From positions 1 to 64,000 of the forward strand of contig PYST01000044.1 in assembly GCA_003049485.1 (NCBI GenBank): DNA of 64,000 bases, read 5' to 3'. This stretch comes from Ophioceras dolichostomum. Taxonomy: Eukaryota > Ascomycota > Sordariomycetes > Magnaporthales > Ophioceraceae. The notes under the pieces are model-generated. The model ran no database searches. It was not told the origin of the DNA and saw nothing but the letters and a program-made list of their open reading frames with translations. Made by a program: the position numbers and the translations under genes. The stretch's first letter is position 1, and every line of letters begins with the position of its first letter. Shown one piece after another: positions 1-11,385 of the stretch.

Positions 1-1
1 G

Positions 2-765
2 CGTGATCATGGGCTTGAGTCGACTGTGTCTCTTGAGCGGCTGATGCGCCGTGGAGCTAACGAGGACTACACCAGGAGCGAGCAGATCTCCAAGGAGATA
101 AAAGAGATGCTGTCAGGCCCACAGTTCCAGGCTATTTCGCAACAACATCAGCATCAGCAGCAGAGTTCCCCCAGAGAGCCGGATTCTCCGCGGACGGAGG
201 AATCGGATCACAATTCTCGCCCTGATATACGACAACTCGGCTTGCAAGACCAACCTAATTCAGAGGTACAACCTGCGGATAGCCAGATTTTTCTGCGCGG
301 CCGCGGTCTATTCAGCCATACTCCCCCAGTGACCCGTTCGGCCAGCCTGCGCAGAAGGTGAACAATTCACTGACCACGCAGGTGGCGTCCCATCACGTAA
401 ATGAGCCCCAAGCCTCTTCCGAGCGCGATCTTCAGACGCCCGAGCCGCAGCGAGGTGGGGAGCCTGGCCAAAGGAGCGTCGAGCAGCAAGCAGTGCACGA
501 GCGGCCGGACCGGGACCGGGCCGGCGCAAACTCGAGCCCATTGAGCCTACCCAAGAGTGTGACTGAGATGCCCCAATTCAAGGAGGCTAACAAGCAGCTT
601 GATAAAGCCACGGATCTAGAACAAGACGAAGGAGCCGAGGCAAAGCTAGCTATGAGTAAGGGCATCATTAAGTGCTTACAGGGAGTCGCTGAGGAGAACC
701 ACGAGGAAGCGTCCATTAAATTCGCGGTCTCGAGAACGCACTCCGGCAACGCAGCAAAATGAAGC
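2..765 (+). CDS. open frames at left edge, partial gene of unknown function
   Basis: A frame is open from base 2 to a TGA at 359-361. It encodes a charged segment, then a Gln/His-rich and Pro/Ser-rich, probably disordered stretch. A second open frame overlaps it at 358-765 and is also hydrophilic and Glu/Lys-rich at its end. A possible splice donor (GTGAAC, 358) lies at the junction, but I cannot find a convincing acceptor, so an intron, a frameshift or two decayed frames are all possible. Neither part shows a motif I recognise. This could be the upstream part of the TPR-like gene ending at 1469, because strand and spacing fit. The start lies outside the window. Confidence 0.3.
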
Positions 766-922
766 ATAGCAAGGAGAGATCATTCATATTTGCGAAGTAA
801 GCACATACCTCCTTAGGCCCTCTACCCGCCGCCTGGGATGGCTAGGCGTAGCATCTTTCAAAGCCTAATATTGACTGAAAGCATCATATGACCTTTCTGC
901 AACATTTTGCTTAACCACGGGG

Positions 923-1469
923 ATGTGGAGCTGGCGGCGCATAAAAGACACTGTGGTGTCAAAGCCGAAGCAGAGAAGCTATACAAGAAGGGCCATGGGA
1001 TAATGCAGACGTTAGATAGAACGAACACCATGGCGGCCGCCTTCTTCTTCAAGCTTGGGTACATGCGGTTCCTCGAAGGATATTACGCTGCGGCTTTGTA
1101 AGTGCCAGAAAGCAAGCGCATCCCCCGAGCGAGCTATCCATACCGGAAGCGAGATCCTCAAGCAACAGGCTTTAGATCGAATGCTCACTGTCCTCTCTGT
1201 CAACAAGGAAACACTGCGATGATGGGCTCAAGATTGCGAGCCTGAAACAGAGTCCTAATGAGCACGCTAGACTGCTGTACCTGAAGTCGTGCTGTCTGCG
1301 AAAGGGCCATGAGCTCGGCGGGGAGATGAATGGGAGAGTCAGCAGCAAGGCTCGAGCTGAGCAAGTCGAGGAGGAGGCCGAGAAGCGGGTTGAGGCCGGC
1401 AACCCCGACGACCCGATTTCCGACGAGTTTCGCCGCTATAACATGGCCGCCGACACCCATTATGTATAG
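923..1469 (+). CDS. TPR-like C-terminal exons of a left-truncated gene
   Basis: Two exons read through a well-formed intron at 1099-1207 (GTAAGT donor, GCTCAC branch site, AAG acceptor). The first exon (from about 923, acceptor uncertain) encodes helices of the type seen in fungal tetratricopeptide proteins, with a KLGYMRFLEGYYAAAL-like helix at its end. The second (1208-1469) continues in frame with an HARLLYLKSCCLRKGHELGG-like helix and a Glu/Lys-rich tail, and stops at TAG 1467-1469. The helix pattern suggests a protein-interaction scaffold; no catalytic motif is visible. Similarity to TPR tails of fungal proteins is inferred from pattern, not from an alignment. The upstream exon is uncertain because an in-frame TGA lies just before about base 890. 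Confidence 0.45.
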
Positions 1470-2943
1470 TAGGAGAGTAGGGTCTCTCATCAGTAACGAT
1501 GGTAACAGGTCGGTGGGAGCCAGACCCGTGAACCTACCTGGTGGGTTTGTCCGGTAGAGAGTGCGGGTGGAAGGTTGATTCTCAGTTTGGAGGGTAGAGG
1601 CCATCTGAGCTTGTAATCCTGTCCCATTTAGCTTCCTATGAATATCTATTTCCCTTATTATTTCAATGACTTCTAGAGAGAGGTAAGCACATCTTGCTGG
1701 TCGTGATGGGTGCGAAGTCCTGAACCTTGCATTGAAACGGGGCAACCCCTGATTCACACCAATCTCAAGAAGGGACATAACAAAAAAGTAGAGATAGACA
1801 GAAGAAGAAATGAAGAAAAACAAAGCGAGTTGGGAGAAAGGGCAAGAGCAAAGTTCCGACATCACAGTACCAGCAGCACTACAAGTACCATACCAGTACG
1901 ACGAGTACTTTGGTCCATCACAATTTGTCGAATCGATTCTGAGCCTTCCGTGGACATTTGGGATCTGACTGCTGAGCACGCGTAGAACTTGCAAACCCAC
2001 AGCCTCTTCGGAGAAGCCGAGGAAATCAACGGGGGAGGTTGTCGTTCTCGGACTTCCGCACTCCGTTGTTCTGTGGGAGTAGTTGTCGTAAAGACAAAAA
2101 AGGTCCCGTCGGCTTGATGCCCAAGCCGGGCCGGACCCTTCGGCACACCTTTGACTCCTTGCAGTCCTTCTCGAAGCTTCCTCTTCCAACAGAAGGGCGG
2201 GGGCGAATTTTAGTTGACAAATGCACAGCGGGGTAGTTGCCCAATGACAGCAGGGCGGAGGTTCCATCTGCCTCTGCAGCACCAAGCCCGAACCCCACAT
2301 ACCCTTCTCCAGGGCTTCCTTCAAGGACCCTGGAAAGCCCCAGCCGCCTGTCGTCTTCCACACATGCAGCTTCCTATCTGATCCTCCTCCCCTCCTTGTT
2401 GTCCTATGCTTCTTTTTTAAGTCGTTGTTGCGGTCCGATCATAGTGTTCTGCCTTTCCGGTCCGTTGGTTCACATGCGAGCGCATCTTATATTTTCTTTA
2501 TCTTTTATTAGCGCTGTGTTGTGTGCGCGTGGCGAACGACGAAGTGTATCTTTGTCTGATCTCAGGCGATCCATCGATCGACCCTCACCCGATTCTCCAG
2601 CATACTATCTTCCTCCGAATTGCGTCACCCCTCCCTGTCTCCTCTCCTCTCTCGGGCGAAGCTCCCAACCTAGAGCTGTCTTGGCGCCCAACAACCTACC
2701 ATCGCCTACAACCTCCTGAGAGAAAAAAAAAATAATAGTGGCCTGGAGACGAAACGCCTTGTAACGACGACTAAAAAAAGGAAGCCTAGCCGCCGCGTGT
2801 ACATACTTAAATACGCCGGAAAACACCACGTCGTACGAGTGTGTGTGGGTTGTAGAAAACCACACGCTCGTCCGCCGCGACCCGACCACCAGTCGCACCT
2901 CGTGTTCCTCTGCCAGTTCGCCAACCCGCCCCGCGACGACACG
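1470..2943. other. intergenic, promoter and 5' leader of the U-box gene
   Basis: I see no gene supported by codon pattern or motifs. The last ~700 bases are CT-rich, as is typical of filamentous-fungal promoters and leaders. The open frames here on both strands have no recognisable domain. Confidence 0.5.
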
Positions 2944-4205
2944 ATGGCGAAGGCGCTGCTACTCAAGGAGGAAGGCAACAGGCACTTCACGAGCGGCGAC
3001 TTTCTCGGCGCGGAAAGCCTCTACTCAAAAGCGTAAGTATTTTCTTCCAGAGCTGACGTATGCCCCTCCTCCACAAACCTGAGCTAGGTGATGTTGGGGA
3101 CAAGGCTGGGCTCCCACCACTCGCCTAGTGCCGACTATGTCCTCCAACCCAACCCAACCCAACCCAACACATGTACCGTTAAGGCTAACCCCAAGATGAA
3201 CACGCCACCAACAGCATCATCGCCGACTCCACGAACCCAGCCCTGTACACCAACCGCGCCATGGCGCGCCTCAAGCTGAAGCTCTGGGAGTCCGTCATCG
3301 GCGACTGCACGACGTGCCTCTCGCTGAGCCACGACAACATGAAGGCGCACTACTACCTCGCACAAGCGCAGGTCGAGGTGGGCCAGCACGAGGAGGCCGT
3401 GGTCAACGCGGTGCGCGCGCACAAGCTGTGCGTCGACGACTTAGCTACTAACGACAAGTCGCTGTCCTCCGTCACGGCCCTCGTGCTGCGCTGCAAGAAG
3501 GAGCGGTGGGAGAGCCGGGAGCGGAGGCGCGTGCGCGAGGACAGGGCGCTGGAGGCCGAGGTGGTCAGGATGCTAGAGAGGGAGAGGGACGAGAGGGCTA
3601 GGGACCTTGTCAGTGATGGGACGGTCGGAGAAGACGAAAACGACAAGGAGGGTTTGGTGGTGGGAGGAGGAGGAGGAGATGACGGAGATGGAGGTGGAAG
3701 TGGTGGACGACAGGCGGCGCTGCTGGAGGAGGCGCGAGTGGAGGTCATGGAGATGTATGAGGAGAAGTTAGAGCGGTTGAGGGGCGTGTTTGAGCGGTCG
3801 AGGAATAAGGAGGAGAGGGAGCAGGTTGTGCCGGACTGGGCTATTGATGATATCGGCTTTGGGTTTATGGTCGATCCTGTTATTGTGAATTTTCAGCCCT
3901 TTTCTTTTCTCCCCTTTCTTCCCCCTCCTACTACATCTTCTCCTGCCGCTTGTTAATTTTTCTTCCTGGGCGCCATCCTCCGTTTGCAATACTAACTACC
4001 TAACCACGCCAACCCACACCCTCCTCATCAGACCAAGACCGGCAAGTCCTACGAGCGCGCTACCATCATGGAGCACCTCCGTAGGTCCGAGACAGACCCC
4101 CTGACACGGGAGCCGCTCCACCCTAGAGACCTGCGCCCGAACCTGGCCTTGAAGCAGGCCTGCGAGGAATTCTTGGAGGAGAACGGTTGGGCTGTCGACT
4201 GGTGA
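2944..4205 (+). CDS. CHIP/STUB1-type TPR and U-box E3 ubiquitin ligase
   Basis: Three exons: 2944-3032, 3215-3884 and 4032-4205, giving about 310 residues, close to the animal CHIP length of about 300. Introns begin GTAAGT and GTGAAT and end CAG; intron 1 carries a (CAACC)n run near 3145. Residues 1 to ~110 form the three TPR motifs that in CHIP dock Hsp70/Hsp90 C-termini (ALLLKEEGNRHFTSGDF, then ALYTNRAMARLKL). Next is an Arg/Glu-rich helical hairpin interrupted by a Gly/Asp-rich insert. The C-terminus, from about 235, is a U-box (VPDWAIDDI, MVDPVI, TKTGKSYERATIMEHL, DPLTREPL, LRPNLALKQ). The U-box recruits E2 enzymes to ubiquitinate chaperone-bound clients in the cytosol. ATG 2944 sits in a good context (CACGATGGCG). 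The next gene is convergent. Confidence 0.93.
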
Positions 4206-5095
4206 TTTTGCTCACCTTCCGTTCAGCCCCTAGCCGCCCATCATCGTGCCATTCTCCGTCTCTCTCCTCTGCTCCCTCCCCTCCCCTTCTGACTACGTAC
4301 CTTCTCTCTCTTCCGTTTGGCCTCCTACAACAGGCGTGGACTGCGTTTTCCGTCGATAATCTTTGTATTTTCTCTCTCTCTCCCTTCTCCTTTTCCCCGT
4401 TGTTGTTTTGTCAGCACAGCTTACCTCTTTCTCCTTTCTCTAATATTTGATCGCTATCTCGATTTTTGTCACCGTTCGTCTTGTCTTCCCAGCACGTTTG
4501 ATCAAAAAGCGGAATATCTACTGTTCGCTTTGAAGCACAACAGCATCGTACGGCGTTACGGAAACGGCGTTCGAGGAAACGGACTTGGGGGGGGGGGGGG
4601 GGGGGGGGTTTNGGGGGGGGGGGGGGGGGGGGGGGGGGGTTGTATTTCTTATGCTACGATGGGATGATTACGCTACGGATTAATGAAAATGACGGGACGG
4701 GGGACAGTACATGGGAACAAGTAGATTGGGGAGGAATTTGTGTTTCACCTGTAGCCTTTTATTTGCTTCTTCTTCTCTGTTCTCTTCTCCTGTTATCATA
4801 TTCCCCCCGTTTTGACATTTTGTTCTCTCCCTGACAAGCGAGGCGGACGAATACACAGCGCTTCGTATTATCGCGGAACTGATCTTCTCCTGACATGTTG
4901 ACTCTATCTGCAACTAACAGACTGAAGACAGAAAACGAAAGATGGACAGTGGTTGACCAATGGGCATTGAAAGAGTATGGGTTGTTTTATGATGAGAATC
5001 GGTCGTTGGGGTGCTCGGATGGGGAAAAGATCGGAGAGGAAAGGGAAAAGACGGTGGCCATGGCCGTGAATGTAAGTGGGCAGCCCAAGACAGAC
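4206..5095. other. intergenic between two convergent genes
   Basis: This holds the 3' flanks of the U-box gene and of the Ras-like gene. It is T-rich and carries the poly-G/N tract. I see no gene here. Confidence 0.5.
4587..4639. repeat. poly-G tract with an ambiguous base
   Basis: G runs at 4587-4608 and 4613-4639 are separated by TTTN, with the N at 4612, the only ambiguous base in the window. This is most simply a homopolymer that sequencing or assembly could not resolve, so the true length is unknown. It lies downstream of the U-box gene and breaks no annotated frame. Confidence 0.9.
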
Positions 5096-7288
5096 TCAAG
5101 CCGCGGCCTCGGTGACCATTACGTGCGAGACACCCTGCTTCTTCGCGAAGACCTTCTTCATCCTCTCTATCATGCCCCCCTGCCTAGCACGCTTGGAAGC
5201 CGTTCGACCCTCCTCCGCCCCAGCCGCCGCTGGCGCATCTGCAACCTCGACGATGACAGTCTCCACGGACACGGGCTCCTCCTTTACTCCGTCATGGTTA
5301 CCATCACCAGCCTCGTCATTCAGACCGCCAGGAGGAGTCGGCGACCTTACGCGGTCCGGGGCGGCAACCATCACGACTCCTCCTCCGTCGCCACCCTTAG
5401 CCGTCGTTGTCGTCTCCTTCTCCTCATCCCTGCTCTGCCCCGCTGCCCTCCTCACTGGCCCAGCTGCCGCTGCGGCCGCCTCCGATCTCCGCTTCTTGTC
5501 TTTAAGAAACCCTGGTCCTCCTCCTCCTTGCAGCCCCGTCGCCGCCGATCCCCTGTGATGCGTCGCGCACTTCCGCCGGGGACCACCACCGATGCTGCCA
5601 CTGCCGCCGCCGCTCACGCTTACATCGTCATAGTCGACGACATGGCGGCCCATCGCCTTGAGCACATCGCGTATGACGGCCTCGAACGCCTCCTCGACGC
5701 TAGAACCCGTCTTGGCGCTCGTCTCTAGGAACGGGATCTCGAGCCGTCGCGCGAGCGCCTCGCCCTCGAGTCGCGCTACTCTACGGCGGAAGATTAGGGC
5801 TGCTCCCTCGATCGGTGGTGAAGTAGTGGTAGTGTTCGTGCGTATGTTGTGCGATGGTCGCCTGGATCCATCGTCGTCGCTCTTCTGCTCGTCATGCGAT
5901 GGTGGTAGTGGTGCCTCTTTCTCTTTCTCTGTCCTGGAGCTATTGGAAGCGGTGGTGTGTTGGGCTGGCTCGCCTGTCATGAGCCAGTGCTCGATCCCGC
6001 CACCGATGTCTGCCTCTGGAGCCAGAGGCTTTAGCGGGGTGGTAGTAGTAGTAGGGGGAAGCGGGGACGATGCCAACGACCACTGCCGCGTCGGCGACCG
6101 TCGCTCCTCAGTACGGCTTCTGGTGCCGCGCTCCCGTAGCGCCTTTGATGAGTCGCGCTTCAGGAGCACTGAGCGGCGTCGCTTCACCTGGTGGCCCGTG
6201 TTGCTGCCGGAGGCGCTGCTGTTGCCGTTGTCAAGCGGACCGCCGCTCGAGGACTGCATCTCCGGAGGGGCGGATTTCTCCTCTCCCTTTGCCGCCGGCA
6301 GCAAGTCGAGCCCGACCCCGAGGCTCAGGTTCAAGTTCGTGTTCAAGTCATCGTAGAAGGCACTGTCCCGGTACAGCGGCTGTAGCTCGCCTCTGCGGCT
6401 CATAGCGAGCCGGTCATCTTCGTCGACGTCGGCTTTGTTGCCGATGAGGACCACGATGGGCTCGGCGATGCCAGAGTTGGTGGTGCCTCCTCCTCCACCG
6501 TCGCCCCCGCCACTGAACCAGCTCGAGCGGGTGCGGCTGCCCCCCGAGCTTGATGTCGAGGAGTAGCGGCGGCTGTTCTTGTTTTTGCGGGTCAAGGGCA
6601 GCTCGGCGAACAGCTCCGGCACGGCGTCGAAGGAGGGCCGGTCGCCGACGTCGTATACCAGCAGGACGGCGTCATACTCGCGCCTGGCGTGTAGCTGTTG
6701 GCGAGTACGGGCCGATTGGAGGGTTGGGTTGTTGATCACCTCGACGAGATACGTGTTGGCTTCGCGGGAGCATTCCGTGCATGTAAGGGCAGCAGCACCC
6801 ACCGTCTCCGAGACCGAGGACCTGGTCGATGCTGTGGAAATGGGACTGTTTGGCTCAGGCTCTCGCTCGGCATTTCGAGATTGCGATCGGTTCTGGCTGG
6901 AAAATATGGAGAGACGGGAGTCGGCCCTCGGAGATATTGGCCTGATGGTTGGCGAAGAGGCGATTCCGGGATGCCAGTCACCATTATCAATGCCGCTATG
7001 CCCTGAGGAGCCTGGTGTACTGGATTTCGCGGGTCGCTTTGGGGCGAGCGTGATGTATCGGCGGCTGTTCAGTGTTAAGGCTGGGTTGTATGGTGGCGGG
7101 AAGGTGTTGGTTGTGAACTGTTTGTTAATGCTCTGAGATTAGCTCGAGATCTTCCTGAATCTCTTGGTTAGCCATGAGGGAGGGAAGTAATGGGGCAGTT
7201 CTACCCTCGACTCTAAGCAGTCCTTGCCCACCCCTTCGCTGCCCACGATCAAGACGGTGATCGTGGGGTTCGATGTTGGCTTTCCCAT
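5096..7288 (-). CDS. atypical Ras-like GTPase with long disordered inserts
   Basis: Two exons: 7288-7205 and 7117-5096 (an acceptor at 7133, adding five residues, is also possible). The protein has about 700 residues. Exon 1 encodes the P-loop GSEGVGKD (residues 16-23); the last position is Asp, where Ras-family proteins have Ser/Thr that binds magnesium. After an effector-like FPPPYNPALTL and a Ser-rich insert comes the strand YLVEVINNPTLQ, where the DxxG (G3) motif and catalytic Gln would lie; both are absent. LLVYDVGDRPSFD and the G4 motif GNKAD follow. Then a long disordered insert precedes the G5 motif ETSAKTGSSVEEAF. The Lys/Arg-rich tail has no CAAX box, so prenylation is not expected. 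Membership of the Ras fold is clear; GTP hydrolysis is doubtful. Start ATG 7288 directly precedes the P-loop strand. Confidence 0.85.
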
Positions 7289-8669
7289 TGCGGATGGTTG
7301 GAAGGTCGGTGGACAAGGTTGGCTAGTGGGTAGCTACAAGTTGATGCGCCACGTCCGATCGGCCTGGTTCGGGAGTGCCCTTTTCTGTCTGCCTTCGTCT
7401 TGTCGCCTTAGCTTAGAGCTAGCTGTCTTCTCCTTTGAGAAGCTAAGAACCTGGTCGAGAGAGGGGAAGGAGGATGAGAGACGGGGGCGGGCCCTTCGAA
7501 AATAAAGCCGTGCTGCCTCCGTATGACGTCTCGGGTATGGCAAAGATGGGGCCGGGTCTTGTTCTCCATTTGCTCACACGGAACAATCTTACATGGAAGA
7601 TCGCTAGAACTCAACCTCCGCTCCGTGTCCTACCAAGAGGTCAACCCATGATCGATTCTCCCGTCCATCCGACTGTTATGTACTTCCACATGCAAATATG
7701 CTGGCCTCCGACTCCCTGTGCTGTCTTGTTTCCTCACGTCTCGGCGCCTCAATCTCTTTCCTACCATCTCTCAAATGTCCTGAGTGTATTGCACACCCAT
7801 GTGTCCCAGAACCGAGCGCCGCCACTCCTCCAATGCATTTTTATCCAGCCTAACTCGGCCAATTTAACAGGGCAGCTATATAATTCATCATCCTAAAGTT
7901 CTCCTAGTCGGTAGATATGCCCTCCATATGCTCCCACATCTCAGGTAGAACATGTGGCCGCCTTTCGCGTCCCCCGCAACGGGGAGTGGGACACGTTGAA
8001 AGAATTAAGTCTCGTACAGGCGTAGCTCGAGGTATTGGAGGAGACGAGTACGTGTCGCGTTGGTACCAACGGATACGGAAGCGGCATTGAGGTTTGTCCG
8101 GCTAAATGGGAGTGGCCGAGCCGCCACCAACCAAGTCGGATGTGATCAATGCCCAGCATCGCCCGTTCGATGTTTGCGAGTATTTCCTTTTGACCTTGCC
8201 AAATCGCAGAACCTGCATCTCCCTCCAATTTCACCAGCAGCCAGCAAACTACAAAGGGTCGGCGCTTTTCGAGGCTCTCGCCAGGTAGTAGTACGTATGC
8301 CCCTAGCTAGATAAGTGTTTGCAGCCTTCCGGTCGATGCTCTCGTGCAACACGAGGACAACGCAGCGCCATCGCGATCCCACGAATTGCAAGCGGGCCAC
8401 GTCTCCCCCGAAACATCCACGACTTCATAACCCTCGATGCACTACCGACCGACTGTCAAGAGAGGGGAATATACCCCTTTTCCCTCGTATGTATGGCTGC
8501 ATGCCTAGCCGCATTGCAGTCGATATTGGCCACATCGGTTGGTGGGAGAATGTCCCGAGGCGGGGATTTTGTTTTTTTCGCTCACGCTGCCAACACACCA
8601 GACACATTTATTTCAGGTCTTGTTTGATATAGAGCAGTGGTGGCGGCTTCTTCAAACTCATTGAAATAA
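7289..8669. other. intergenic
   Basis: This includes the promoter of the Ras-like gene on the minus strand. No open frame here has a recognisable domain or a coherent exon structure. Confidence 0.45.
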
Positions 8670-9215
8670 ATGTTCGTGCTACCTACCGCAACATTGCCGA
8701 CCGCCCACTTCCCTCCTTACAACCGTCTCCCAACTCGAGAGGCACGGAACCGGAAAGGCCAAGATTTCACTGTCGGCTCCCTCCGAGGGAACTGGGAAGA
8801 AAAAAAAGCATTCGTCTTCAACCCGCCATATTAGAACACCCCCATTCTGTACATCCCCCATCCCCACTCCCCCTTTCGCAACCCCACGCAACCGGGCAGC
8901 ACGGAGAATCTAACTACGGGCTGGGGCAGATACCTACCTGAAAAAAAAGTCAAGTTCGCCCAGCTCCGTCGCGACCGCGTCTCGGCCGCTGGGAGGCTGC
9001 CACAGCGACCATATGCCCTCGAGACACTGGGACTGGAGGAACCTGAGCCGCGCGCGCTCCCCGTGGAGCTTTCGGAGATCGGCGATGGCGAGGCCTCTCT
9101 GGCAGTGAGAACTTTTTCATATTTTTTTTTATGTTTACCTAGTTTCGGTTCTAGGAGCAGCCAGCAAACCGTCATCGTGTCGGATCCGCAGAAGAAGGAG
9201 CCCCACTACCATTAG
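8670..9215 (+). pseudogene. open frame with one in-frame amber codon, unknown protein
   Basis: From ATG 8670, immediately preceded by an in-frame TAA, one frame stays open to TAG 9213-9215 apart from a single TAG at 8832-8834. That is 54 codons before and 126 after the amber. The downstream part looks coding: mixed charged and hydrophobic composition (KFAQLRRDRVSAAGRLPQ, ALETLGLEEPEPRALPVEL) and a polar end (TVIVSDPQKKEPHYH). An optional intron beginning GTGAGA at 9105 and ending TAG at 9142 or 9154 could change the tail frame. No consensus intron removes the amber codon (the only candidate donor is GTCGGC at 8772). It may be a recently inactivated gene, a gene mis-modelled here, or chance. 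I do not recognise the family. Confidence 0.3.
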
Positions 9216-11385
9216 CACCACGTAGAGACAGAGCTTGCCTTGGGACCGGCCGCTCGACGGTAATGTTGAGACCCATTTGGTATGCCTCCTGGGCTTTGAC
9301 GATGTCATGCTCCGACGTGTCCAAGTTGCCGAAGCCAAGTATAAGGCTATGTGCATCCGTATTTTCCCCCCTCGAGTCGAAATAAAACCTTACGATATTT
9401 TCCCGACACTTGGCATGCCGTAAATCGTAAATGCTGTTACGACTCACGTGGTCTGTCGATTCTGGTGGTCTGATCGGAACTCTGTCTCTTGATCTACATG
9501 CCTTATCCTCCCTGTCTTGCCGGCCTTGCTATGCCCCCATTTCCAGCTTACCGCATATGTTGGCCGCCGCTCTAACGATTACTATGCCCTCCATGGCCAT
9601 AGAAAGCGGAGATATCGGCTGCGAGTGACAGGATCGAGGATAATGGCGGACTGGTTGTTAGGGATGTGCCTCTGCCACCATTCTCCAAATTTGCCGAGCT
9701 GGTGGCGAGGAGTTCCAGGAGCCGCTAAGGGCCTAGGGCGGGCTGTGGGAGGCGAAGATCAGAGAAAGGCGAGAAAACTTGACCACGAGGGGAGTGCGAA
9801 CGTCGTAGACCCTGAAAAATCGGGGTCTTCGGGGCCTTGCTGCAGAAGGAAATGCGCGAGTCTTTTTTTTTTTTTTTTTTTTTGGCGGGAAGGGATGTTA
9901 AGGAGGTGGAGTGTGCGTAAGGAGAGGAGACCGGCGAAGGTCAAAATGGAATTTGATTAGATCAGGGCGACCAGTCCAACCAATCCGGGCGTAATGCCGC
10001 CGACCGTGGCCGAACCTCTCTATCCTACACACGGGAACACGGAAGCTCGCCGGGAGCCTTCTTTTTATCCCACAAAATCCAATGTCCTGGCATCAAGCAG
10101 GGGCTCCGAAGACCGGCCATGACTGCATATCCACACATCAACTGACCCCGGAGCCGCCCGCCGGGCGTATTTCCGCCGACTGCGACCGAACCCCCTGTCC
10201 TACACACGGGAACACGGAAGCTCGTCGGGATCCTGTCTTTGAGCCCACAAAATCCAATGCCTTGGCATCAACCAGGGGCTCCGAAAAGCGCCACAGTTAA
10301 CCGCATCCGGAGATGACTGCATATCCACAAATCTCCTGACCCCGGAGCCGGGCGTAGACAAGAACTTGGGAAGACAACAAGGATAGCAACGGAATGGTGG
10401 CGGCCTGAACCGTTTTGCAATACGGTGCAGTTGGCGAAACTGAGGTAGGGTGCCTCTCCCGCCCCGACGGAACTCTGCATCGGTGGTGGTGTGAAGTAAT
10501 ATGGAACCCCGCCAACTCCCACACATCGAAGTTGCTAAGGACAAGAGGGAATGGATCCGAGGTTTGTCCATGGCTCTGATGCGTGTGCACATGACAGCAA
10601 CTACACGGAGCATAGGTAGGTTCCCAAGGCATCACATGCAGATGCTCCTTTGTATTCGATGTTTGCTCTTCTCGCAGAATGTGGCCGCTCCACGCCATCC
10701 ATCATCATCGTTTGCTCTATCAATGTTATTTTATCGTACAATTCTTTCTTCCTTTCTATGCACAAGCCGTGGTAGTAGCGGCTAGATAGGAAAATGACGG
10801 TTGTCCGTTCTAGAGGGTCACCGTCAATGTATGTTTAGTGCCTAGGTAGGTAAGGCAGTCCGAGGGCGGCGAGGACGTAGGTAGGGAGCGTGCATGTAGG
10901 AAGGTGCATAGAGGCGTGCGTGTAGGCGTGGAAGCTCTGTTCAATGTACCATACGTGCGTCTGAGGGGATACCGTGCCAGATTGGTTGACTGCCGCCGCA
11001 ACGAAGGGGGAGAAGGAATGGTGGTTGGTATAATGTACAATGCGAGATGATGAGGAACAGCCGCCACGTTTCCTGCTACTTGCGACTTGCTCCGAGAGCG
11101 ATTCGAGGGGGAAGCAAAGTCGTGGCGGTGGAGCACTTGGGCTGGCTCCCTAGTAGAGGAGGCTGAGGGTGGCCGGACTGCCGGGCTGCTCTCGTGGTGG
11201 CCGTGCTCTTCGGTCGCGGAAGTTGACGAACGGCGGTGTAGTAAAGATAAACCCAAAGAACCAAACTAGTGAGGAAAACAAACGAACGGACACTCCTAAA
11301 AATGAATCCGAGACTAGTCGGCGGTCGTAGCGGTCGTTAGGTGTTGGTCGTGTTTTTGTCCCAAAAAGAAAGCGTTTATCGTCGA
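9216..11385. other. intergenic with a tandem duplication
   Basis: No supported gene. It contains a run of 21 T at 9863-9883 and the tandem duplication annotated separately. The 3' flank of the NIPA-type transporter gene occupies the right end. Confidence 0.45.
9992..10345. repeat. imperfect tandem duplication, unit about 175 bp
   Basis: CCTACACACGGGAACACGG occurs at 10024 and again at 10199, 175 bases apart. The match extends on both sides: CCACAAAATCCAATG, GGCATCAA-CAGGGGCTCCGAA, ATGACTGCATATCCACA and CTGACCCCGGAGCCG recur in order. The later markers are 194 bases apart because the second copy carries about 19 extra bases (near GCCACAGTTAACCGCATC). The two copies differ by transitions and transversions. 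I see no terminal repeats or coding capacity, so this is an old local duplication rather than a recognisable transposon. Confidence 0.8.

Noticed and set aside
1200..2363. 387-codon minus-strand open frame
   Set aside because: It overlaps the better-supported plus-strand TPR-like exon and its composition (Trp/Cys/Arg-rich, no domain) looks like an antisense shadow.
2237..2719. 160-codon plus-strand frame before the U-box gene
   Set aside because: It lies in the CT-rich promoter, which translates to Ser/Pro/Leu-rich strings in any frame; no domain.
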